Assembly (NCBI GenBank): GCA_039822785.1
Contig: JBCBMO010000003.1
Span: 248,001-312,000 of the forward strand
Direction: 5' to 3'
Length of the DNA: 64,000 bases
Source: Thermohalobaculum sp039822785
GTDB lineage: Bacteria; Pseudomonadota; Alphaproteobacteria; Rhodobacterales; Rhodobacteraceae
The notes under the pieces are model-generated. The model searched no databases, was not told the origin of the DNA, and worked only from the letters and a program-made list of their open reading frames with translations. The stretch's first letter is position 1, and the number at the start of each line of letters is the position of its first letter. The position numbers were made by a program, and so were the translations under genes. Of this stretch, positions 17,452-25,686 are shown piece by piece.

Positions 17452-17891
17452 TGCGCCTGCGCGAAGCGACCGCCGAGGACGTGGCGGCGATCGTCGCCCT
17501 CCTCGCCGACGACGTGCTTGGCGCGCGCCGGGAGGCGCCGGGCGATCCCGCCTACGATGCAGCCTTTGCCGCCATGGCCCGCCAAGGTGCCAACGTGATC
17601 CTGTTGGCGGAGGAGGACGGTCGTTTGCTTGGCTGCCTGCAGCTCACGATCATCCATGGGCTGTCCCGCCGGGGTATGGCCCGCGCACAGATCGAGGGGA
17701 TGCGCGTCGCCGCCGAGGGGCGGGGCCAAGGGATCGGACGCCATCTGGTGGAGGAGGCGATCCGCCGGGCGCGGGCGGCAGGCTGCGGACTGGTTCAACT
17801 CACCACCGACAAGAGCCGGACGGATGCGCATCGCTTCTACGCCGATCTCGGGTTTACGGCCTCCCACCTCGGCATGAAGCTTATGCTCTGA
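17451..17891 (+). CDS. GNAT-family N-acetyltransferase
   Basis: A 146-residue acetyltransferase. The acetyl-CoA pyrophosphate loop is 'EGMRVAAEGRGQGIGRHLVE' (about residues 81-100, R/Q-x-x-G-x-G/A type). The last motif is 'SRTDAHRFYADLGFTASHLG', typical for N-acetyltransferases acting on small molecules or peptides. It shares one base with the trpF stop, so it is probably co-translated. The substrate is unknown; nothing ties it to tryptophan synthesis besides position. Confidence 0.9.
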   Translation: MRLREATAEDVAAIVALLADDVLGARREAPGDPAYDAAFAAMARQGANVILLAEEDGRLLGCLQLTIIHGLSRRGMARAQIEGMRVAAEGRGQGIGRHLVEEAIRRARAAGCGLVQLTTDKSRTDAHRFYADLGFTASHLGMKLML

Positions 17892-17981
17892 TCCGCCGCT
17901 ATCGGTCTTGCGTCGCAGCGCACTACCATCGACAGCGCCCCACCCTGCGGCATATGACGATCCCGACAGCAGGAGATCGCC

Positions 17982-19208
17982 ATGAACGACGCCGCCCCGA
18001 ACAGTTTCCGTACCGGCCCCGATGACAAGGGGCGCTTCGGCCTCTTTGGCGGGCGCTTCGTGTCCGAGACGCTGATGCCGCTGATCCTGGACCTGGAGGC
18101 GGAGTACGAGAGGGCGAAGACCGATCCGTCCTTCTGGGCGGAGATGGAAGACCTGTGGAAGCACTACGTCGGTCGGCCGAGCCCGCTCTACTTCGCGCCC
18201 CGCCTGACCGAGGAGCTGGGTGGCGCGAAGATCTACCTCAAGCGCGACGAGCTCAATCACACCGGCGCGCATAAGATCAACAACGTGCTGGGCCAGATCC
18301 TTCTGGCGCGACGCATGGGCAAGAAGCGGATCATCGCGGAGACCGGCGCCGGTCAGCACGGCGTGGCCACGGCCACGGTCTGCGCCCGCTTCGGGCTGGA
18401 GTGCATCGTCTTCATGGGCGCCACGGACGTGGAGCGCCAGGCGCCCAACGTGTTCCGCATGAAGCTGCTGGGTGCCAAGGTCGTGCCGGTCACCGCCGGG
18501 CGCGCGACGCTGAAGGATGCGATGAACGAGGCGCTGCGCGACTGGGTCACCAATGTCGAGAGCACCTTCTACTGCATCGGCACGGTCGCGGGGCCGCATC
18601 CCTACCCGGGCATGGTGCGCGATTTTCAGTCGATCATCGGCCGAGAGACGCGCCATCAGATGATGGAGGCCGAGGGTCGCCTGCCCGACAGCCTGGTGGC
18701 CTGTATCGGCGGTGGCTCCAACGCCATGGGCCTATTCCACCCCTTCCTCGACGACCGCGAAATCCGGATCATCGGCGTGGAGGCCGGCGGCCACGGGGTC
18801 GACGACCGGATGGAGCATGCGGCGAGCCTGACCGGCGGGCGGCCCGGCGTGCTGCACGGCAACCGCACCTATCTGCTGCAGGACGACGACGGCCAGATCC
18901 TGGAGGGGCACTCGATCTCCGCCGGGCTCGATTATCCCGGCATCGGCCCGGAGCATGCCTGGCTGCACGACATGGGCCGGGTCGAATACGTCTCGGTGAC
19001 CGACCAGGAGGCGCTCGAGGCCTTTCAGTTCTGCTGCCGCACCGAGGGGATCATTCCCGCGCTGGAGCCGAGCCACGCGCTGGCGCATGTGGCGAAACTC
19101 GCGCCCACCCTGCCGTCCGACCACCTGATGGTCATGAATATGTGTGGTCGCGGGGATAAGGACATCTTCACGGTGGCAGAGGCGCTGGGCGAGAAGATCG
19201 AGGGCTGA
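17982..19208 (+). CDS. trpB: tryptophan synthase beta chain
   Basis: A 408-residue PLP enzyme that condenses indole with serine. PLP is bound at Lys98 in 'NHTGAHKINNVLGQ'. 'AETGAGQHGVATATVCARFG' and 'VACIGGGSNAMGLFHPF' are the substrate and phosphate loops. Full length with the usual N-terminal 'GRFGLFGGRFVSETLMPLIL'. It forms the alpha2beta2 complex with TrpA, which here is encoded 940 bases downstream beyond two unrelated small genes. Confidence 0.98.
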   Translation: MNDAAPNSFRTGPDDKGRFGLFGGRFVSETLMPLILDLEAEYERAKTDPSFWAEMEDLWKHYVGRPSPLYFAPRLTEELGGAKIYLKRDELNHTGAHKINNVLGQILLARRMGKKRIIAETGAGQHGVATATVCARFGLECIVFMGATDVERQAPNVFRMKLLGAKVVPVTAGRATLKDAMNEALRDWVTNVESTFYCIGTVAGPHPYPGMVRDFQSIIGRETRHQMMEAEGRLPDSLVACIGGGSNAMGLFHPFLDDREIRIIGVEAGGHGVDDRMEHAASLTGGRPGVLHGNRTYLLQDDDGQILEGHSISAGLDYPGIGPEHAWLHDMGRVEYVSVTDQEALEAFQFCCRTEGIIPALEPSHALAHVAKLAPTLPSDHLMVMNMCGRGDKDIFTVAEALGEKIEG

Positions 19209-19283
19209 AACCGCGGCGACGCGGCCCCTTTGCGCGGCAAGCGGGTATGACTCGACAGCCGCCCGGCGCGCGCGTATAGCCCG

Positions 19284-19301
19284 CGCTCCCGCAACGGAGC
19301 G
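19284..19301 (+). terminator. hairpin between trpB and the RGG protein gene
   Basis: CGCTCC (19284-19289) pairs with GGAGCG (19296-19301) across a 6-base loop; further C-G pairs extend it after one G-G mismatch. No T-tract follows. It could attenuate read-through from trpB or shape the 5' end of the next transcript. Confidence 0.35.
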
Positions 19302-19341
19302 GGGGTGAAAACGCGGTAGATCCGCGAGGAAAGGGCCAGGA

Positions 19342-19812
19342 ATGGCGACGTATGAGATCGGGGACTTGGTAGTCCTCAAGTCTGGCTCGATGCGGATGAC
19401 GGTCGAGACCGTGGAGGACGCGGCGGTCCAGGTGGTGTGGTGCCACGAGGGCGTTATCGGCCGCGACCGCTTCGACGTGGCGCTGCTCAACAAATGGGAA
19501 GTGCGCGAGGATCACGGCGGCCACCGGGGTGGCGACCGCGGCGGGTTCCGCGGCGGCGATCGGGGCGACCGCGGTGGCTGGAACAACGATCGGGGCGATC
19601 GCGGCGCCTGGAACAACGACCGCGGCGGTGACCGGGGCGGTTATCGTGGCGGCGACCGCGGTGGTGATCGCGGTGACCGGGGCGGCTGGCACGACCGGGG
19701 CGGCGACCGCGACGGCGGCGGCGAGGGCCGCGGCGGCTGGAACGACAAGCCGCGCAAGACCGGCTGGGACGGCAAGCCCCGCGACAAGAAGTACTTCCGC
19801 AAGGACGACTGA
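19342..19812 (+). CDS. DUF2158/YodC-like domain with RGG-repeat tail
   Basis: A 156-residue protein. Residues 1-54 ('YEIGDLVVLKSGSMRMTVET' and following) form an SH3-like DUF2158-type domain seen in small YodC-like proteins. Residues 57-136 are a low-complexity tail of GDRGG, GGWNNDRG and GGYRGG units, and the end is basic ('KPRKTGWDGKPRDKKYFRKD'). Such RGG tails are known from RNA-binding and condensate-forming proteins. The ATG follows GAGGAAAGGGCC. There is no signal peptide. It sits inside the trp cluster two bases before a small membrane-protein gene. The RNA-binding role is my inference. Confidence 0.8.
   Translation: MATYEIGDLVVLKSGSMRMTVETVEDAAVQVVWCHEGVIGRDRFDVALLNKWEVREDHGGHRGGDRGGFRGGDRGDRGGWNNDRGDRGAWNNDRGGDRGGYRGGDRGGDRGDRGGWHDRGGDRDGGGEGRGGWNDKPRKTGWDGKPRDKKYFRKDD
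19516..19740 (+). repeat. imperfect GGCGACCGCGG coding repeats
   Basis: Many imperfect copies of a GGCGACCGSGGYGG-like unit encode the RGG tail of the protein at 19342-19812. Copy number is prone to slippage, so it may vary between strains. Confidence 0.7.
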
Positions 19813-19814
19813 GC

Positions 19815-20108
19815 ATGTTGACGGGTTGGGCCTTCACCGTCGTCACGGCCGCCGTCATCGCGGCGGGCATCGGTGTAGGCGTAACCCGGATGACGCTGAA
19901 GGAGCGCCACGGCTTCGCGCTGCGCGGCGACAAAGACCAGCGCATGGGGCTGATGGACTGCTATCGCGCCGGCAGCCCGGGGCTGGTCATCCTGCACGTG
20001 GCGCTCACCATCATCTGCTACGGGCTCCTCGCCTGGCTCGCCGTGTCCTTCCTGACCGGCGATCCGGGTGCGGGTGGCAGTGCCGCCTCGGGCACGACGA
20101 CGAACTGA
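19815..20108 (+). CDS. small two-span membrane protein
   Basis: A 97-residue protein I cannot assign. Membrane segments lie at about residues 4-25 ('WAFTVVTAAVIAAGIGVGVT') and 57-81 ('LVILHVALTIICYGLLAWLA'). The loop between is charged ('LKERHGFALRGDKDQRMG'), and the tail is Gly/Ser/Thr-rich. The ATG lies 2 bases after the stop of the RGG-tailed protein, so the two are probably translated together. trpA follows after 40 bases. Confidence 0.75.
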   Translation: MLTGWAFTVVTAAVIAAGIGVGVTRMTLKERHGFALRGDKDQRMGLMDCYRAGSPGLVILHVALTIICYGLLAWLAVSFLTGDPGAGGSAASGTTTN

Positions 20109-20148
20109 GGCCCCACGGAATGAGGCCAGACGGACTGAGGACTGACGC

Positions 20149-20952
20149 ATGAGCCGGATCGACGCCACCTTCGAGCGCCTGAAGGGCGAGGGTAAAGCCG
20201 CCTTCGTCAGCTACATCATGGCCGGCGATCCGGACGCGGCGACCGCACTGGCGGTCATGAAGGGCCTGCCCGCGGCGGGCGTCGATATCATCGAGCTTGG
20301 CCTTCCCTTCACCGATCCCATGGCGGACGGGCCCACCATCCAGGCCGCCGGTCAGCGCGCGCTCGCGGGCGGCATGACGCTGGAGGGGACGCTGGCCATG
20401 GTCCGTGCGTTCCGCGAGGGCGACGCCACCACGCCCATTGTTGTCATGGGCTACTACAACCCGATCTACAGCCGCGGGGTGGAGACCTTCCTGGCGGAGG
20501 CCAAGGCCGCCGGCGTCGACGGGCTGATCGTCGTCGACCTGCCGCCGGAGGAGGATGAGGAGCTCTGCCTGCCCGCCCGCGCGGCGGGGATCGAGTTCAT
20601 CCGCCTCGCCACGCCGACCACCGACGCCGCGCGGCTGCCTGCGGTGACCCGGAACACCGGTGGCTTCGTCTACTATGTGTCGATCACCGGGATCACCGGC
20701 GCCGCCGAGGCCAATGCTGCCCGCGTCGCGCCCGAGGTCGGTCGGATCCGTGAAGCGGCCGGCCTGCCGGTCTGTGTCGGCTTCGGCGTCAAGACGCCGG
20801 AGGCCGCGGCCGAAATGGCCCGCGTCGCCGATGGCGTCGTCGTGGGCTCCGCGATCGTGGAGCGGATTGGTGCGGGCGAGCCCACGGCGCAGGTCCTGGA
20901 CTTCGTGGCCGCCCTGGCGCGTGGCGCCCATGGCGCTTCACCCCGCGATTAG
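20149..20952 (+). CDS. trpA: tryptophan synthase alpha chain
   Basis: A 267-residue TIM-barrel enzyme that releases indole from indole-3-glycerol phosphate for TrpB. The catalytic acids are Glu49 in 'GVDIIELGLPF' and Asp60 in 'TDPMADGP', at the same numbers as in Salmonella. 'VCVGFGVKTPEAAAEMA' and 'ADGVVVGSAIVERI' form the phosphate site. Full length. Its separation from trpB by two small genes is unusual and suggests shared transcription with them. Confidence 0.98.
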   Translation: MSRIDATFERLKGEGKAAFVSYIMAGDPDAATALAVMKGLPAAGVDIIELGLPFTDPMADGPTIQAAGQRALAGGMTLEGTLAMVRAFREGDATTPIVVMGYYNPIYSRGVETFLAEAKAAGVDGLIVVDLPPEEDEELCLPARAAGIEFIRLATPTTDAARLPAVTRNTGGFVYYVSITGITGAAEANAARVAPEVGRIREAAGLPVCVGFGVKTPEAAAEMARVADGVVVGSAIVERIGAGEPTAQVLDFVAALARGAHGASPRD

Positions 20953-21061
20953 GGTTAATGCCCCGAATTAGGGCAGGATTACCGTCCTTCTGCCCAACTC
21001 CCACCACCGCCGCCTGCAACGTCGCGGTTAGGTAACGTGTCGCGTGAGGGGAGTGGTGGTC

Positions 21062-21970
21062 ATGCGCAGTGTTGTTGGTCTGACGGCCTTGGTCTGCCTG
21101 GTTCCGATGGGGGCCGCGGCAGAGGTGCTGCGCCTGGACTTCGACCAGGCCTTCGGCAATCGCGCCACCATCGGCGGTGAGAGTGTGACCAACGCGGCCG
21201 GCGAGGACTTAGGTCTCTTCTTCGCGGAGTTCGGGGTCACGATCAGCGTGTCGCGCGCGGATAGCGCGGACCTGCCGCTCGTCCTCTACGACTCCGAGTG
21301 CGGCGGGACCTTTTCGAACGGCTGTACTGGCGATGACGGCGACCTTGCGACAGGTCCCAGCTTCGGCACCGATCCACAGGGCCGCGTGCTGATCATCCAA
21401 GAGAACGATACCGAGACCGATCTCTCCCTGCCGGGCGGTGGCACGACGCGCGGCTTTACGGACCCGGACGACGATCTGAACGGTGGCACGATCACCTTCA
21501 CCTTCGACGAGACGATCCATCCCTTCGGCGTCGGCCTCGACGAGATCACGATCCTCGATCTGGACGAGGACCTGGTCGGTACCGGCGTGACCTTTACCGG
21601 GGTTCGCGCAGATCTTCCGGCGCTGTTTGATGCGGGGCAGCAGGTCAACCTGCCACTCAGCCAGACGCTCTTGCTCAACGAGCCGGTGACCGCATCGACC
21701 AACGGCTGTGCCGCGGACAACGACGGGCCGACCGCGAATGTCTGCGAGAACGACAATTCGCTGCGCGATTTCTTCTTCGTGCGCGAGGACAGCAACAACC
21801 TGCGCAGCATCAGCATCACGTTCCAGAGCATCTCCGGCGCGATCGAGGCTGTGGCCTTCAGCCCCTCGGGCGCGCCGGTGGTGCCGCTGCCGGCCAGCGG
21901 TCTGTTGCTGGCGGGGGCGGCCGGGCTCCTGTGGCTGCGCCGCCGCCGGCCTGAGGGCGCTGCGCTCTAA
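21062..21970 (+). CDS. exported protein with VPLPA-type C-terminal sorting signal
   Basis: A 302-residue secreted protein. The N-terminal signal peptide ('SVVGLTALVCLVPMGAAA') is followed by an acidic, Asp/Thr-rich beta-type domain. The last 26 residues read 'VPLPASGLLLAGAAGLLWL', then Arg-rich: the motif, membrane helix and basic end of VPLPA-CTERM proteins, which are processed by an exosortase. ATG 21062 has GAGGGGAG ahead; a GTG at 21044 is an alternative. No exosortase lies in this window, so it must be elsewhere in the genome. The gene overlaps the converging aminotransferase gene by 4 bases. Confidence 0.85.
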   Translation: MRSVVGLTALVCLVPMGAAAEVLRLDFDQAFGNRATIGGESVTNAAGEDLGLFFAEFGVTISVSRADSADLPLVLYDSECGGTFSNGCTGDDGDLATGPSFGTDPQGRVLIIQENDTETDLSLPGGGTTRGFTDPDDDLNGGTITFTFDETIHPFGVGLDEITILDLDEDLVGTGVTFTGVRADLPALFDAGQQVNLPLSQTLLLNEPVTASTNGCAADNDGPTANVCENDNSLRDFFFVREDSNNLRSISITFQSISGAIEAVAFSPSGAPVVPLPASGLLLAGAAGLLWLRRRRPEGAAL

Positions 21971-22821
21971 GCGCCGTGCGCAAACTCCCAGTACAGCGTT
22001 CGTGCCCGCTCTCCCGCGCGGCCAGGCTGAAAATGCCTGTCCTCGTAGCGGATTACCGGCACGACCTTGCCTGCGTTGCCGGTGGTGAAAACCTCGTCGG
22101 CGCGGTTCAGGTCCTCTAGCGTCAGCACCGCTTCCTCCACCTGCCAGCCGTCGTCGCGCATCAGTTGCATGACCCGGTTGCGGGTGATCCCGGCGAGAAA
22201 GCAGCCGTTCTCGATCGGTGTCCGAACCACCCCGTCGGTGACGACGAAGAGGTTGGACGACGCCGTCTCCGCCACGTTGCCCATGGGATCGAGCGAGACC
22301 GCATTGTCGAAACCGCGTGCCCGCGCCTCGCGCAGCATCCGGGCATTGTTGGGGTAAAGACAGCCGGCCTTCACATCCGTCGGCGCACTGTCGAAGGTCG
22401 GCCGGCGAAAGCGGGTCGAACAGAGCGTGATGCCATTGCCGGGCGGCATGGGCCGCTCCTCCAGACACAGGCAAAAGACGGTGGAGGCGGGATCGGGCGC
22501 CACCATCAGCGGTCCGCCCTCGGTCGCCCAGAGCATCGGACGCACATAGAGCGGGGTGCCTGCCGGCGTGCGGGCGATGCCTTCCTGCGCGATGGCGGTC
22601 ATCTCGTCGGCGGTGATCGGGGGCAGCAGGCCCATCCGCTCGGCGCTTTGGAACGCCCGGGCACAGTGGAGGTCGAGATCGGGTGCTACCCCTTCGAAGA
22701 CGCGGGCGCCGTCGAAGACGACGGAACCCAGCCATGTGCCATGGTCGGCAGCCCCCAACACGGCGACGTTGCCCTCATGCCAATCGCCTTGCCACCAGGT
22801 CCAGATCCGCCGCGCCGCCAT
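21967..22821 (-). CDS. class IV aminotransferase (branched-chain aminotransferase-like)
   Basis: A 284-residue fold-type IV PLP enzyme. 'LGSVVFDGARVFEGVAPDLD' is the N-terminal substrate loop, and the Lys of 'DVKAGCLYPNNARMLREARA' is the PLP lysine. 'GNVAETASSNLFVVTDGVV' and 'FTTGNAGKVVPV' bind the phosphate. It resembles IlvE-type branched-chain aminotransferases but could also be a D-amino-acid or aminodeoxychorismate relative. The ATG at 22821 (reverse strand) has AGGAGG 6-8 bases upstream; the frame continues to 22878 without support. It converges with the VPLPA gene with a 4-base overlap, leaving no room for separate terminators. Confidence 0.88.
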   Translation of the reverse strand: MAARRIWTWWQGDWHEGNVAVLGAADHGTWLGSVVFDGARVFEGVAPDLDLHCARAFQSAERMGLLPPITADEMTAIAQEGIARTPAGTPLYVRPMLWATEGGPLMVAPDPASTVFCLCLEERPMPPGNGITLCSTRFRRPTFDSAPTDVKAGCLYPNNARMLREARARGFDNAVSLDPMGNVAETASSNLFVVTDGVVRTPIENGCFLAGITRNRVMQLMRDDGWQVEEAVLTLEDLNRADEVFTTGNAGKVVPVIRYEDRHFQPGRAGERARTLYWEFAHGA

Positions 22822-23128
22822 GTCGTCCTCCTGCTCTCGCGCGACACTGCGCGGGCGTTTGCGACGACACAAGAGCAAGAGCGACGCGATTCGGTTTCAG
22901 GGCCTTTACCCCTTCGTTAAGGTCGCCTCAAAGGCGACTATCGTTATCCGTGTGCGGATGTGCCACGCACAACCAATTAGGATAAAACTGTCTAAAAATA
23001 GACGCTTACGGTCTGCAACGCGGAAAAAATTCCGCATCGCGACAAGGTGATTACTACTTATACGAGACGGCTGTGGCAAAGTCGCCTTAGAGTCCAGTCT
23101 AGTCGCGGTAAAGATTGGTTGCGGCGAA
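22822..23128. promoter_or_regulatory. AT-richer divergent intergenic region with three hairpins
   Basis: A 307-base gene-free region between the aminotransferase and the Tad-domain gene, clearly lower in GC than its surroundings from about 22905. It holds three perfect inverted repeats: GTCGCCT/AGGCGAC (22922-22938, loop CAA), GTCTA/TAGAC (22990-23003, loop AAAA) and GCGGAA/TTCCGC (23020-23035, loop AAAA). Both flanking genes start away from it, so it probably carries two promoters. No tRNA or open frame was seen. Confidence 0.5.
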
Positions 23129-24625
23129 ATGGGTTGTCTCATGTCGAGACCTAAATGCGATGTCGCTGATGGCGTGGGACCATCACAGCGGGCCGGCTCC
23201 GGCGAGCGGGCACGGTCGTCTGGTTTCCTGCGCGATATGGCGGGCGCCTTCACGGTGATGAATACCTGCCTGGCCGCGATCGTGGTCGCGGGCGGCGTCC
23301 TCGCGTTCAATCTATCGGACAGCTACCGCCAGCGCGCGATCCTGCAGGCGGCGGCGGACGCCTCGGCCGCGGCGGCGGCGGCGGAATTGCCCAACCTTGC
23401 AGCGGCGGAGGCGATGGCCTTCCGGATCGCGTCCCTCCGGCTTGAGGAAGGCACGATCAGCGAGGCTGCGATCAAGGGCAGCGAGATCCAGTTCGGCGTC
23501 TGGGACACGACCAAGACCGGCACCGACCGCTTCGTCACCGGTGCGGGGCCCGCGAATGCCGTGCGGATGTACCTGTCGGACGATGGTGCCCCGCGCAACA
23601 CCATCGCTCAGTTCATGCTCGGGATGCTGGGCCTGCCCACCGATCTGATGACGGTCGAGGCCACCGCGGCGGCGGCGGGTCACCGCTCGATGCAATGCAA
23701 TAACGCCTTCCTATCGCACGGCAGCATTCAGATGCCGCCGTCGCAGACACCCTGGAACCTCTGCGCCTATGGCCAGGCTGGCATCGATGGCCTTGGCCCC
23801 GCGCTCCGCGGCGTGTCCGAGGGGCGCGCCATTCGCGGCCTTGGCGCCAAGGCGAGCTGGGCGACCGATCTCAGCACCCGGCGCGGCGTGATCTACCCCA
23901 AGGTGAAGAACGCCGACATGGTCGACCAGCTCTTCTGCCTGGAGAACCCGGTGCCAGCCAGTGCCTATGCGCCGCCGACCCTGGCGGGTGCCTGGTGCCG
24001 CTATGGCTTCCCCAATGGCGGGCTTTTCGAGCTGTTGTCGCGTCGCCACTGGATCGATCCCTCGCTGCTGCCGCCCTGGGCGCAGGATGCCGCCGGCACG
24101 CCGGCGACCGCCTGGACGGGTGGGATCGAGACACAGCCGACGCGCTACGTCCTCGAGGGCGCCGTGACCCTCGGGCTTGAGCATACGCGCGGCGGTTGGA
24201 TCGAGGATGTGGTGATCATCGCGACGGGCGATATCACGCTTTCGCCGGGCGTGCGGCTGCGCAACGTCCTCCTCTTCAGCCGCGACGGTTTGGTGGACCT
24301 CGGGCCCGGCACCACGCTGGGCGACGACTACTGCAGCGATGGCTCGGGCGAGGTTTATGTCTTCGGCAAGGACATCCGCTTCGACGGTGTGGCGGAGATG
24401 GATGGCGTGATCGCCGTCGCGTCTGAGACCGTCTCCGTCAGAACCCCGCATCTGGCGCGCGCGCCCCGCATGAGGGGGGTCTCGATCGAAGCGGGCGAGG
24501 CACTGCACGTGGCCGGCACCGTCGAGGCCGGCGGTTGCGCGCATCCGCTGCCGGAGATCTACGGCACGCTCGCCGCATCGGCGCTCGCCTACCCGCGCCA
24601 GGGGATCGCCGCGCTGATGCAATAG
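23129..24625 (+). CDS. TadE/TadG-like protein with Tad N-terminal domain
   Basis: A 498-residue protein. The N-terminal part ('SGFLRDMAGAFTVMNTCLAA', a membrane segment, then 'RQRAILQAAADASAAAAAAE') is the Tad/TadG-like domain found in pilus-associated proteins. The rest is a large exported region with four or more Cys, ending in a beta-rich part ('GGWIEDVVIIATGDITLSPG', 'LLFSRDGLVDLGPGTTLGDD') that resembles a parallel beta-helix. ATG 23129 or ATG 23141 can be the start; neither has a strong ribosome site. No other tad genes are nearby, so it may serve a pilus encoded elsewhere or act on its own at the cell surface. Confidence 0.75.
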   Translation: MGCLMSRPKCDVADGVGPSQRAGSGERARSSGFLRDMAGAFTVMNTCLAAIVVAGGVLAFNLSDSYRQRAILQAAADASAAAAAAELPNLAAAEAMAFRIASLRLEEGTISEAAIKGSEIQFGVWDTTKTGTDRFVTGAGPANAVRMYLSDDGAPRNTIAQFMLGMLGLPTDLMTVEATAAAAGHRSMQCNNAFLSHGSIQMPPSQTPWNLCAYGQAGIDGLGPALRGVSEGRAIRGLGAKASWATDLSTRRGVIYPKVKNADMVDQLFCLENPVPASAYAPPTLAGAWCRYGFPNGGLFELLSRRHWIDPSLLPPWAQDAAGTPATAWTGGIETQPTRYVLEGAVTLGLEHTRGGWIEDVVIIATGDITLSPGVRLRNVLLFSRDGLVDLGPGTTLGDDYCSDGSGEVYVFGKDIRFDGVAEMDGVIAVASETVSVRTPHLARAPRMRGVSIEAGEALHVAGTVEAGGCAHPLPEIYGTLAASALAYPRQGIAALMQ

Positions 24626-24729
24626 CGCGGCCGCGGCCCCGTCACTGGGTACCCAGAGACGATTGCCTGACGGGGCGCTGCCCTCTATGTCTCCGCAACC
24701 CGACGCGGACCGCAGAGGCTGAAGGCCCC

Positions 24730-25686
24730 ATGAACTGGATCACCGACTACGTTCCGCCCAAGATCAAGTCGTTCTTCCAGCGCCGCGAGATGCCGGAGAA
24801 CCTCTGGCACAAGTGCGACGGCTGCGGTCAGATGATCTTCCACCGCGATTTCGCGGCGGCACTGAACGTGTGCAGCAACTGCGGCCACCATCACGCCCTG
24901 TCGCCGCGCGACCGGTTCGACGACCTGTTCGACCATGGCGCCTGGTCCGAGATCGAGGTGCCGCAGCCCGTCGCCGATCCGCTGCAGTTCCGCGATGAGA
25001 AGCGCTACACGGACCGCATGCGCGACGCCCGGCGCAAGACCGACGAGGACGAAGCGATGCTGGTCGCCAAGGGCGGCATCTTCGGGCTGGACGTCATCGC
25101 TGCCGCCCAGGACTTCCGCTTCATGGGCGGCTCCATGGGCATGCATGTGGGCAATGCCTTGATCGCGGCGGCGGAGGCGGCTGTTGGCCTGCGCGCGCCC
25201 CTGGTCGTCTTTGCCGCCGCCGGCGGTGCCCGGATGCAGGAGGGGATCCTGTCGCTCATGCAGATGCCCCGCACCACGCTTGCGGTGGCGCAACTGCGCG
25301 AGGCGGGGCTTCCCTATGTCGTGGTCCTGACGAACCCCACCACCGGCGGCGTCACGGCTTCCTATGCGATGCTGGGCGACGTGCAGATCGCCGAGCCGGA
25401 TGCGCTGATCTGCTTCGCAGGGCCGAGGGTCATCGAGCAGACCATCCGTGAAACCCTGCCGGAGGGGTTCCAGCGGGCCGAGTATCTGCTCGACCACGGC
25501 ATGATCGACGCGGTCATCCCCCGCGCCCAGCAGCGGGCCGAGCTGGGCAGTCTGCTGCGGCTCCTGCTGTCGCTGCCGGCGCCTGTACGCGGGACGCTGG
25601 AGCGGCAGGACGCGGAGGAGCCGGTCGAAGCGCCGGCCGAGGTAGCGCCCGAGGCGGCCGCCACCGACCCCGCGGACAGCGCTTGA
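24730..25686 (+). CDS. accD: acetyl-CoA carboxylase carboxyltransferase subunit beta
   Basis: A 318-residue subunit that, with AccA, transfers CO2 from biotin to acetyl-CoA to make malonyl-CoA. The N-terminal zinc ribbon has Cys29, Cys32, Cys48 and Cys51 ('HKCDGCGQ', 'VCSNCGHH'). The crotonase-like core carries 'FMGGSMGMHVGNALIAAAE', 'AAAGGARMQEGILSLMQM' and 'TNPTTGGVTASYAMLGD'. The tail after residue 280 is acidic, Pro/Ala-rich and disordered. Its stop overlaps the folC start. The frame is open upstream, but ATG 24730 gives the family start 'MNWITDYVPPKIKSFF'. Confidence 0.97.
   Translation: MNWITDYVPPKIKSFFQRREMPENLWHKCDGCGQMIFHRDFAAALNVCSNCGHHHALSPRDRFDDLFDHGAWSEIEVPQPVADPLQFRDEKRYTDRMRDARRKTDEDEAMLVAKGGIFGLDVIAAAQDFRFMGGSMGMHVGNALIAAAEAAVGLRAPLVVFAAAGGARMQEGILSLMQMPRTTLAVAQLREAGLPYVVVLTNPTTGGVTASYAMLGDVQIAEPDALICFAGPRVIEQTIRETLPEGFQRAEYLLDHGMIDAVIPRAQQRAELGSLLRLLLSLPAPVRGTLERQDAEEPVEAPAEVAPEAAATDPADSA

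Noticed and set aside
19516..19740. Possible CRISPR-like or tandem repeat locus
   Set aside because: Repeats are in frame, contiguous and encode a Gly/Arg tail; there are no spacers of regular length.
21209..22735. Long minus-strand open frame overlapping the VPLPA gene and the aminotransferase gene in another frame
   Set aside because: The aminotransferase motifs lie in the other minus frame, and the VPLPA protein has a signal peptide and sorting tail.
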